Part shown: in pieces, positions 1 through 6,657 of the stretch
How the letters are laid out: every line of letters begins with the position of its first letter
How positions within the stretch are numbered: position 1 is the first letter of the stretch
Source: JAAFHS01 sp043751715
Lineage (GTDB): Bacteria; Pseudomonadota; Alphaproteobacteria; Rhodobacterales; Rhodobacteraceae
Direction: 5' to 3'
Length of the DNA stretch: 15,120 nucleotides
NCBI GenBank assembly: GCA_043751715.1
Contig: JAYUZO010000197.1
Span: 1 to 15,120 of the forward strand
The notes under the pieces: generated by a model
What the model was told of the DNA's origin: nothing
What the model saw: the letters and a program-made list of their open reading frames with translations, nothing else
The model's database searches: none
Translations under genes and position numbers: made by a program

Positions 1-743
1 TCATAGCCAGCATCATTTTCGAAAGCGTGCAGTTGGAACGCATCGCCATTTTGCCATTGCACACCCATGCGGCGCAACGTGGCCATGGCCGGCACGCGCA
101 CGGATTGTGCGGTTTCGGTCGCATCGGCAAAGCGCACGCTGACTGTGGCATCCACCTCAAGTGCCGGAATTGACAGGAACAAAGATCCCTGGGCATTGGT
201 CTTGCCGGTAATTGAAAGCCCGCCATGGCCAATCACAACCCGCGCATCGGGCGCGCAAGGTGCGACCAGACTGACGCCAATCATGGCTTGCGGTGCGGCA
301 GCAAGACGCAATGAAGGCGCGCAGGCATCGGCCACAACCGGCGCGGGCGCAAGGTTTGGCAAAGCAGGGGGGGTCACGATCAGCGGATCGGCTTTTCCGG
401 CCACGCCTGCGGGCGCAGGGGAAAGGTCTACCACAGGTGGTGCGGGTGCAGCGGCACTTGGGCTTAGGTCAGCAGTCACGATGGGCGCAGGGTCTGCCAC
501 AACGGGGGCTTTCGGCATGTCGGCAATCACCACGGGTGACGCTGGCACCACAGTGGCGGCAGCAGCAATCGGGGGGGCGACTGCAGCTTCGGGTCCGGCA
601 GAAACCTGCACGATCTGTGTGGGAGTGGCACTGGCAGCTGCCGGTCCGGCATTGCCTGCAGCCCCTTGCTGCACCAGATGGCCAGTCCCAAGCGCCACGC
701 CAATCATGGCGAACACCATAGCCAAACGCCGCTTCCGTTCCAT
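1..743 (-). CDS. Pro/Ala-rich membrane-anchored protein beside secA ('translocase'-type), 3' end outside window
   Basis: The reverse strand is open from an ATG at 743 to the window edge, giving 247 residues with no stop; the C-terminus is missing. GAGGTG just upstream is a good ribosome-binding site. The protein starts MERKRRLAMVFAMIGVALG: basic residues, then a short hydrophobic stretch, so it is probably an N-terminal membrane anchor or signal. Residues about 28-138 are low-complexity Ala/Pro/Val, a typical periplasm-spanning linker. A more ordinary beta-rich segment follows from about 140, with cysteines at 141 and 163 that could form a disulfide. It lies downstream of secA on the same strand, 131 nt after the secA stop. 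Similar roseobacter proteins are, from memory, annotated 'translocase', which I think reflects the neighbour rather than evidence. No function can be assigned. Confidence 0.8.
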   Translation of the reverse strand, partial: MERKRRLAMVFAMIGVALGTGHLVQQGAAGNAGPAAASATPTQIVQVSAGPEAAVAPPIAAAATVVPASPVVIADMPKAPVVADPAPIVTADLSPSAAAPAPPVVDLSPAPAGVAGKADPLIVTPPALPNLAPAPVVADACAPSLRLAAAPQAMIGVSLVAPCAPDARVVIGHGGLSITGKTNAQGSLFLSIPALEVDATVSVRFADATETAQSVRVPAMATLRRMGVQWQNGDAFQLHAFENDAGY

Positions 744-810
744 GACCCACCTCTGCAAAACGCATTCCGTGGGTCAGCACATACCCGGCTATCGCGGCAA
801 TCGCGTGGCC

Positions 811-866
811 AAACCGGGGAATGTTTCCGCAGATCAGGGCAATCGCGCGCCGTTCAGCCCCGGTTT
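811..866. repeat. 9-bp inverted repeat in the secA downstream gap
   Basis: AAACCGGGG at 811-819 and its exact complement CCCCGGTTT at 858-866 flank 38 nt in the gap between secA and the downstream gene. Read on the minus strand the second arm ends in TTT, so this could fold as a large-loop hairpin after the secA stop. The loop is too big and the T tract too short for a convincing intrinsic terminator. The gap also holds a 10-nt direct repeat, GGCAATCGCG, at 796-805 and 838-847. Confidence 0.35.
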
Positions 867-874
867 TGCCGCAA

Positions 875-3565
875 TCAGACCAGCGCGCCGTGGCAGTGTT
901 TGAACTTTTTGCCAGACCCACAGGGGCAGGCATCATTGCGCGACGGATTGCCCCAGGTGGCGGGGTCAGCCTCATCAAAGCCCGCCAACCGCACGGGGGC
1001 AGGCTCGGAAACGGGTGTCACGTCACCCACCGGCACCGCCTCTTGCACCGCCGTGCGGGCCTGCATTGCCGCTTGTTCTTCTGCCGTGACCGGGCGCACC
1101 TGTGACAGCTTTTGCGTCACATCCACCCGCAGGCTGTTGAGCATGTTTTCAAACAGCTGGAACCCTTCGGTCTTGTATTCATTCAGCGGATCGCGCTGCG
1201 CATAGCCGCGAAAGCCCACCACCGCGCGCAGATGTTCCAGCCGCAGCAGATGATCGCGCCACTTGCCGTCAATCGTCTGCAAAAGCAGTTGCTTTTCAAT
1301 CGCCCGCATCACATCCGGCCCGAATGCCGCTGTCTTTTCCGCCATCAGCTTGTCGCTGGCGTCGGAAATCCGGTCGCGCATCGCGTCTTGATCCACGCCT
1401 TCCTCTGCCGCCCAGCCAATGATCGGCAGCTCCATTCCCAGCTTTTCCAGCACCGCCGCATACAGCCCCGGCGCATCCCACGCATCGGCATAGCTGCGGG
1501 CCGGCATGAACATATCCACCAGATCACCCACCACCCCGTGGCGCATGTCTTCGGCAATTTCGTTCACGTCTTCGGCCTGCATGATTTCCAGCCGCTGGCC
1601 AAAGATCGCCTTGCGCTGATCGTTCATCACGTCATCGTATTTCAGCAGTTGCTTGCGGATGTCAAAGTTGCGCCCTTCAACCTTGGCCTGCGCGCGTTCA
1701 AGGCTTTTGTTGACCCACGGGTGAACAATGCTTTCGCCTTCTTTCATCCCCAGCTTTGACAGCACGGAATCAAGCCGTTCAGACCCGAAGATCCGCATCA
1801 GATCATCTTCGAGGCTGAGGAAAAACGCCGACCGGCCAGGGTCACCCTGACGGCCAGACCGCCCGCGCAGCTGATTGTCGATCCGCCGGCTTTCGTGCCG
1901 TTCCGTGCCCAGCACAAACAACCCGCCCGCAGCAATGACGGCTGCCTTTTCATCGGCATGTTCCGCTTCAACCCGTGCGCGGATTTCGTCGGGGTGCGCG
2001 TCAGGATCGGCGGCAATCGCCTGCATCACGATCATTTCCACATTGCCGCCAAGTTGAATATCCGTGCCCCGGCCCGCCATGTTGGTGGCAATCGTCACTG
2101 CGCCCAGCTTGCCCGCATCGGCCACGATCTGGGCTTCCTGCTCGTGCTGGCGCGCATTCAGAACGTTATGCGTGATGCCTGCCGTTGTCAGCAAAACCGA
2201 AAGCTGTTCCGATTTTTCAATTGAGGTCGTGCCGACCAGTAACGGCTGACCCTTGTCATGCGCATCGCGGATGGATTTGACCACACCATCATATTTGTCC
2301 TTCGCCGTGCGGTAGACCTGATCGTGTTCATCCTTGCGCTGAACCACCCGGTTGGTGGGCACTTCGACCACACCAAGGCCATAAATCTCGGCAAATTCCT
2401 CGGCTTCGGTCACAGCCGTGCCTGTCATCCCGGCCAGCTTGTCATACAGGCGGAAATAGTTCTGGAACGTCACCGAAGCCAGCGTCACGTTTTCGGGCTG
2501 AATTTTCACACCCTCTTTCGCCTCAATCGCCTGATGCAAACCATCAGACAACCGCCGCCCGCGCATCATGCGGCCCGTGAATTCATCAATCAGCATGATT
2601 TCACCATCACGCACGATGTAATTCTGGTCTTTGTTGAACAGCTTGTGCGCCCGCAGTGCCTGCGTCACATGATGCACCAATGTGGTGCTTTCCGGATCGT
2701 ACAACGATTGCCCGTCTGGCAGCAGACCCGCCGCAGACAACTGCTGTTCGATGACATCATTGCCCTCTTCGGTGAATGTCGCGTTGCGCGTTTTCTCATC
2801 CAACGTAAAGTGCAAAGGCTCCAGCGAAGGGATCAGCGCGTTGACTGACGTATACAGATCAGACCGGTCCTGCGACGGGCCCGAAATAATCAGCGGCGTG
2901 CGCGCCTCATCCACCAGAATGCTGTCAACTTCATCGACAATCGCAAAGAAATGCCCGCGCTGCGCCATGTCGGCCATGCTGCCCTTCATGTTGTCGCGCA
3001 GGTAATCAAAGCCCAGCTCATTGTTTGTGGCATAGGTCACGTCGCATTTATATGCAGCGCGCTTTTCCGCGTCGGGCTGATAGGGATAGACCTTGCCCGT
3101 CGTCATGCCCAGATGCGCAAAAACCTTGCCCATCCAGTCTGCATCGCGCTTAACCAGATAGTCATTCACCGTCACCACATGCACGCCCTTGCCTGCAAGC
3201 GCGTTCAAATAGGCCGGAAAGGTGGCGACAAGGGTTTTCCCCTCACCCGTCTTCATTTCCGAAATGTTACCCTGATGCAGGAAAATCCCGCCCATCAGCT
3301 GCGTATCAAACGCCCGCAGGCCCAGTGCACGGCGCGCCGCCTCGCGGCAGTTGGCAAAGGCTTCGGGCAGCAGCGCATCAAGGCTTTCGCCGTTCATCGC
3401 GCGCATCGCCATGGCCTGCGTGCGGTCCTTGATCTGGTCATCGGTCAGCGCCGTGAATTCAGGCTCCAAGGCATTGATCTGCGCCACCAGTGGCCGCACC
3501 GATTTAACCTTGCGGTCATTGGGCGTGCCAAAGACCTTTCGCGCTATCGCCCCAAAACCCAGCAT
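875..3565 (-). CDS. secA: Preprotein translocase ATPase subunit SecA
   Basis: SecA is the ATP-driven motor that pushes unfolded preproteins through the SecYEG channel of the inner membrane. From the ATG at 3565 it has 896 residues, normal for alphaproteobacteria. The frame is open up to a GTG at 3673, but the extra 36 residues do not resemble SecA, whereas MLGFGAIARKVFG is a typical SecA N-terminus; AGGGA lies upstream of the chosen start. Visible motifs are Walker A (TGEGKT, residues 106-111), the DEAD-type Walker B (DEVD, 211-214), and the helicase motif VAGRGTDIQLGG-like segment in nucleotide-binding domain 2 (seen as NMAGRGTDIQLGG). The C-terminal zinc-binding tail CPCGSGKKFKHCHG carries C880, C882, C891 and H892; this SecB/ribosome-binding tail is intact. 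It is transcribed divergently from the secreted isomerase gene. No secM-like upstream gene is seen. Confidence 0.98.
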   Translation of the reverse strand: MLGFGAIARKVFGTPNDRKVKSVRPLVAQINALEPEFTALTDDQIKDRTQAMAMRAMNGESLDALLPEAFANCREAARRALGLRAFDTQLMGGIFLHQGNISEMKTGEGKTLVATFPAYLNALAGKGVHVVTVNDYLVKRDADWMGKVFAHLGMTTGKVYPYQPDAEKRAAYKCDVTYATNNELGFDYLRDNMKGSMADMAQRGHFFAIVDEVDSILVDEARTPLIISGPSQDRSDLYTSVNALIPSLEPLHFTLDEKTRNATFTEEGNDVIEQQLSAAGLLPDGQSLYDPESTTLVHHVTQALRAHKLFNKDQNYIVRDGEIMLIDEFTGRMMRGRRLSDGLHQAIEAKEGVKIQPENVTLASVTFQNYFRLYDKLAGMTGTAVTEAEEFAEIYGLGVVEVPTNRVVQRKDEHDQVYRTAKDKYDGVVKSIRDAHDKGQPLLVGTTSIEKSEQLSVLLTTAGITHNVLNARQHEQEAQIVADAGKLGAVTIATNMAGRGTDIQLGGNVEMIVMQAIAADPDAHPDEIRARVEAEHADEKAAVIAAGGLFVLGTERHESRRIDNQLRGRSGRQGDPGRSAFFLSLEDDLMRIFGSERLDSVLSKLGMKEGESIVHPWVNKSLERAQAKVEGRNFDIRKQLLKYDDVMNDQRKAIFGQRLEIMQAEDVNEIAEDMRHGVVGDLVDMFMPARSYADAWDAPGLYAAVLEKLGMELPIIGWAAEEGVDQDAMRDRISDASDKLMAEKTAAFGPDVMRAIEKQLLLQTIDGKWRDHLLRLEHLRAVVGFRGYAQRDPLNEYKTEGFQLFENMLNSLRVDVTQKLSQVRPVTAEEQAAMQARTAVQEAVPVGDVTPVSEPAPVRLAGFDEADPATWGNPSRNDACPCGSGKKFKHCHGALV

Positions 3566-3642
3566 GTGATCCCTAGCCCCGTCGTTCTTGACACCATCGT
3601 GTGAGGCTGTGCTCTTGCCCGTTCTCACTGCCTTCCATAGAA

Positions 3643-3665
3643 GGGCCAATAAGGCCGGCTGGCCC
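3643..3665 (-). promoter_or_regulatory. Possible hairpin in the secA 5' leader
   Basis: GGGCCA at 3643-3648 and TGGCCC at 3660-3665 are exact complements around an 11-nt loop. On the secA (minus) strand the hairpin is followed by TTCT. It lies about 80 nt upstream of the secA ATG, inside the leader predicted from the promoter at 3685-3713. Six base pairs with a large loop is weak, so this may be only the GC-rich background. Confidence 0.25.
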
Positions 3666-3684
3666 CGTCGCACGCGACCAATGC

Positions 3685-3713
3685 GATGTAAGGGACAGGC
3701 CGGGGATAGTCAA
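3685..3713 (-). promoter_or_regulatory. Candidate sigma-70 promoter of secA
   Basis: On the minus strand TTGACT (3713 down to 3708) is followed after exactly 17 nt by TACATC (3690 down to 3685). The -35 is near consensus, while the -10 matches only partly, which is common in alphaproteobacteria. Transcription would start near 3678, giving a leader of roughly 110 nt before the secA ATG at 3565. Confidence 0.4.
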
Positions 3714-3751
3714 CGTCGCGCCGGGGTGCGACCGGATCAGGAGCCTGTGAG

Positions 3752-4597
3752 ATGACGAAACATTTGGGAATTGTGGCGGCCCTGCTGCTGGGTGCGGCCA
3801 TCCCGGCCTTTGCACAGGACGCGGTACCGCCCACGGCTGCAACGGTGGTGGCCACGGTGAACGGCACAGACATCACTTTGGGCCATATGGTGGCGGTGCG
3901 TGAAACGCTGCCCGAACAGTATCAGTCGCTGCCCGATGATGTGCTGTTCGACGGCATTCTGGATCAGCTGGTGCAGCAAACCGCGTTGCAACAATCGCTT
4001 GGCACGCCAACCCTGCGCGATACGCTGATCGTGGAAAACACCGCGCGGCAGCATCTGTCAGGCGTGGCGCTGCAGGCCGTTGTGACGGCCGCTGTGACGG
4101 ATGACGCGATCAAGGCCGCGTATGACGCGCGGTTCAAGGATGCCGTGGCGCAGACCGAATACAACGCTGCGCATATTCTGGTTGATACCGAGGAAAAGGC
4201 GATTGCGCTGAAAGCCGAGATTGAGGCCGGGGCCGATTTTGCCGAAGTGGCCAAAGCGAATTCAACCGATGGCGCGGCAGCGAATGGCGGCGATCTGGGC
4301 TGGTTTGGCGTGGGTATGATGGTCAAGCCGTTTGAAGATGCGGTACTGGCCGCCGAAGTGGGCAAAGTAACAGGCCCAGTGAAAACCGATTTCGGCTATC
4401 ACCTGCTGATCGTCAAGGAAACGCGCGTGGCGGCACAGCCCACGATTGACGATCTGCGAGATGAACTGGCAGCCGGGGTGGAACAGGCTGCGGTTGCCGC
4501 GCATGTTGCAACCCTTACCGTAGGCGAAGGCGTGACCAGATCCGCTGAGGGAATTGATCCGGCCATCCTGCGCGATGGCACGTTGCTGGACCAGTAA
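3752..4597 (+). CDS. Secreted parvulin-type peptidyl-prolyl cis-trans isomerase
   Basis: This 281-residue periplasmic folding factor catalyses cis-trans isomerisation of peptidyl-prolyl bonds. It begins with a Sec signal peptide: basic MTKH, a hydrophobic core, and AFA-Q with likely cleavage after residue 21. A SurA/PpiC-like N-terminal region (VNGTDITLGHM at 36-46) is followed by the parvulin domain at about 137-225. That domain shows the family hallmarks AAHILV (residues 139-144), GGDLGWFG (179-186) and FGYHLLIV (214-221). AGGAG lies 8 nt before the ATG. argJ starts 11 nt after the stop, so the two are likely co-transcribed. Its position opposite secA fits a role in handling exported proteins, but substrates cannot be inferred. 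It could equally be called PpiC-, PrsA- or SurA-like; I give no symbol. Confidence 0.92.
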   Translation: MTKHLGIVAALLLGAAIPAFAQDAVPPTAATVVATVNGTDITLGHMVAVRETLPEQYQSLPDDVLFDGILDQLVQQTALQQSLGTPTLRDTLIVENTARQHLSGVALQAVVTAAVTDDAIKAAYDARFKDAVAQTEYNAAHILVDTEEKAIALKAEIEAGADFAEVAKANSTDGAAANGGDLGWFGVGMMVKPFEDAVLAAEVGKVTGPVKTDFGYHLLIVKETRVAAQPTIDDLRDELAAGVEQAAVAAHVATLTVGEGVTRSAEGIDPAILRDGTLLDQ

Positions 4598-4608
4598 GGA
4601 AGATCAGG

Positions 4609-5937
4609 ATGGGCAAGACAGACTGGAAGGCCAAAGCCAAAAAGCTGAAAAAACAGCTTGCGGCCGTGATTGCACCTGCTGTGGCCACGCCTGCCAAGGC
4701 CGCCAAACCTGTGTCACCACTTGCCCCCAAGGGGGGCTTTCCAACCCTGCCCACCATCAAGGGCGCAGCCTTTGCTGCAGTTGAGGCCGGGGTGCGCTAT
4801 AAAAGCCGCCGTGATGTAATGCTGGTGCATCTGGCGCCCGGCACCACTGTGGCAGGTGTGTTTACTACATCATCCACCCGGTCAGGCTGCGTGCGTGACG
4901 GGCAGATGAAACTGGCCATCAAGGTGCCGCCCGGCACGGGGGCCGCCCTTGTGGTGAACTCGGGCAATTCAAACGCATTCACTGGGGCCGTCGGTGACAA
5001 GGCCGTGGCCGAGGTCTGTGCCGCAGTTGCCGCCGGGCTGGATGTGCCGGAAAACCGCGTGTTTTCATCGTCAACCGGTGTGATCGGCGAACCCCTGCCC
5101 TATGACCGCATCACCCGTGTGGTGCCTGACCTTGTCACCGCCCTGTCCGAAGACGGCATTCAATGGGCGGCCGAGGCGATCATGACCACCGATACCTTCC
5201 CCAAGGGCGCGGCTGCCACGGTGCAGGGCGATGGCGGGCCGATCCATATTGCGGGCATTGCCAAGGGATCAGGCATGATCGCGCCCGATATGGCCACGAT
5301 GCTGGTCTACATCTTTACCGATGCCATCATTCCCGCCGCCGCCCTGCAACGTATGATTGCGCGCAATACGACCGATACGTTCAACGCCATTACCGTAGAC
5401 AGCGATACCTCCACCTCTGACACTTTGCTGGCCTTTGCCACGGGCCAGTCAACCGCCGCCGCCGTAAAGGGTGAGGTTGCCAAAGCGTTTGAGGCAGCCC
5501 TGCACGGCGTCATGCGCAGCCTTGCGCATCAGGTGGTGCGTGACGGTGAAGGTGCGACCAAGTTTGTCGAGGTGCAGGTGACGGGTGCGGCATCGCCCGA
5601 GGACGCAAACAAGGTAGCACTGGCCATTGCCAATTCGCCATTGGTGAAAACCGCAATTGCGGGGCAGGATCCGAACTGGGGCCGCATCGTGATGGCGGTG
5701 GGCAAATCCGGGGCGATGGCAGACCGTGACAAGCTGACGATCAAGCTGGGCGATCTGGTGCTGGCCGAAAATGGCTGGCGCAGCCCAAGCTATGATGAAG
5801 CCAAGGCCGCCGCTTATATGACGGGGCAGGATATCGTGATTGCGGTTGATCTTGGCCTTGGGCGCGGCAAACACACGGTCTGGACCTGTGATCTGACCGA
5901 CCGCTACATCGCCATCAACGCGGATTACCGGTCTTGA
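4609..5937 (+). CDS. argJ: Bifunctional ornithine acetyltransferase / N-acetylglutamate synthase ArgJ
   Basis: ArgJ transfers the acetyl group from N-acetylornithine to glutamate in the cyclic arginine pathway; some members also use acetyl-CoA. The 442-residue product contains the oxyanion-hole segment STGVIG (155-160) and the self-cleavage site MATM (228-231), where the chain is normally cut between A229 and T230 to give alpha and beta subunits with T230 as the nucleophile. The family C-terminus (ITDRYIAIN-type, here TDRYIAINADYRS) is intact. The protein is longer than most ArgJ (about 400-410): the first 34 residues are a Lys/Ala-rich extension before the usual VSPLAP start. The ATG at 4609 has a purine-rich AAGGAAG upstream, 11 nt after the isomerase stop. 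A GTG at about 4711 would give a conventional-length protein but has no clear ribosome-binding site. Confidence 0.96.
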   Translation: MGKTDWKAKAKKLKKQLAAVIAPAVATPAKAAKPVSPLAPKGGFPTLPTIKGAAFAAVEAGVRYKSRRDVMLVHLAPGTTVAGVFTTSSTRSGCVRDGQMKLAIKVPPGTGAALVVNSGNSNAFTGAVGDKAVAEVCAAVAAGLDVPENRVFSSSTGVIGEPLPYDRITRVVPDLVTALSEDGIQWAAEAIMTTDTFPKGAAATVQGDGGPIHIAGIAKGSGMIAPDMATMLVYIFTDAIIPAAALQRMIARNTTDTFNAITVDSDTSTSDTLLAFATGQSTAAAVKGEVAKAFEAALHGVMRSLAHQVVRDGEGATKFVEVQVTGAASPEDANKVALAIANSPLVKTAIAGQDPNWGRIVMAVGKSGAMADRDKLTIKLGDLVLAENGWRSPSYDEAKAAAYMTGQDIVIAVDLGLGRGKHTVWTCDLTDRYIAINADYRS

Positions 5938-6332
5938 AAACCCTGCTTGTGGTTGCCGTCGCGCTAATTGATGCCGACGGCCGCGTGTTGCTGGCCCAAC
6001 GCCCGCCGGGCAAATCATTGGCGGGCCTGTGGGAATTTCCGGGCGGCAAGGTAGAACCGGGTGAGGTGCCCGAGGCCGCACTGATCCGCGAGCTGCACGA
6101 AGAGCTGGGCATTGATACCTGGTCCAGCTGTCTGGCGCCGCTGACCTTTGCCAGCCACAGCTACCCCGATTTCCATTTGCTGATGCCGCTGTTTGCTTGC
6201 CGCCGCTGGCAGGGCATGCCGCAGGCGCGTGAAGGGCAAACGCTGGCATGGGTGCGCGCGAATGCCCTGAAAGATTACCCCATGCCCCCCGCCGACATTC
6301 CGCTGATCCCAATCTTGCGCGACTGGTTGTAA
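5934..6332 (+). CDS. mutT: Nudix hydrolase MutT (8-oxo-dGTP diphosphatase)
   Basis: The 132-residue protein hydrolyses oxidised (d)GTP to the monophosphate, keeping 8-oxo-guanine out of DNA. A complete Nudix box fits G38-x5-E44-x7-R52-E53-L-x-E56-E57-x-G59-I60, so all metal-binding glutamates are present. The WEFPGGK lead-in (33-39) and FHLLMPLFACR are typical of MutT. The start is a TTG at 5934 that overlaps the argJ stop by four bases (TTGA), so translation is probably coupled to argJ; there is no strong ribosome-binding site. The TTG gives KTLLVVAVALID, the normal MutT N-terminus, and no better ATG exists upstream. Other Nudix substrates cannot be excluded. Confidence 0.93.
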   Translation: MKTLLVVAVALIDADGRVLLAQRPPGKSLAGLWEFPGGKVEPGEVPEAALIRELHEELGIDTWSSCLAPLTFASHSYPDFHLLMPLFACRRWQGMPQAREGQTLAWVRANALKDYPMPPADIPLIPILRDWL

Positions 6333-6452
6333 CCCAAAGGTTCGAAAACTTCACCAACCGGGCAAAATCTTTTCAATTGTGGCAAGATTGTGGTGGAATT
6401 TAGGCAATTCATGGCTATCCTCGCAATCACGTTATTCGGGGGGAGAACGTCA

Positions 6453-6593
6453 ATGCTGCGCACAATCGCAATCGGTAGCTGTGTTTCGGTGCAAGGACTG
6501 GTTGTTGGCCAGCAAACGGACGGCAAGCTGATCGTCCGTGTCGATGAAAAAACCTTTGTCGGTTATCCGGTTGTGCAACACCGCGCCAACTGA
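6453..6593 (+). CDS. Small hypothetical protein, 46 residues
   Basis: I do not recognise a named family. The ATG at 6453 is preceded by GGGGGGAGA, a strong ribosome-binding site with about 7 nt spacing; the longer in-frame ATG at 6390 lacks one. The product begins MLRTIAIGSCVSVQGLVVG and looks like alternating short beta strands with glycine turns, ending in a basic tail, with one cysteine and no membrane segment. It sits 120 nt after mutT in a locally AT-richer gap, so it may have its own promoter, and it ends 18 nt before a strong terminator. The good ribosome-binding site and terminator placement argue for a real gene. Faint memory suggests similar short proteins in related bacteria, but I cannot confirm this. 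Confidence 0.55.
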   Translation: MLRTIAIGSCVSVQGLVVGQQTDGKLIVRVDEKTFVGYPVVQHRAN

Positions 6594-6611
6594 CCCTGCC
6601 ACCATTGCATG

Positions 6612-6641
6612 AAAAAGCCGGGCACAAGGGCCCGGCTTTTT
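6612..6641. terminator. Bidirectional intrinsic terminator between the small ORF and infB
   Basis: A perfect 12-bp stem (AAAAAGCCGGGC at 6612-6623 with GCCCGGCTTTTT at 6630-6641) surrounds a 6-nt loop. The A5/T5 ends supply a U tract in both directions, so it can end the plus-strand argJ cluster and the convergent minus-strand infB operon, whose last stop codon is at 6658-6660. Confidence 0.93.
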
Positions 6642-6657
6642 GCATTCTGACGCGCGC

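Noticed and set aside
469..978. 169-residue minus-strand frame crossing the secA end and the downstream gene start
   Set aside because: The middle part looks superficially membrane-like, but the frame overlaps the secA C-terminus and the better supported gene starting at 743, which has its own ribosome-binding site.
3682..3710. Plus-strand promoter for the isomerase gene using GATAGT at 3705-3710
   Set aside because: No acceptable -35 element at 16-18 nt.
5449..6357. 302-residue open frame on the minus strand opposite argJ and mutT
   Set aside because: Antisense shadow over two well-supported genes, with no family resemblance.
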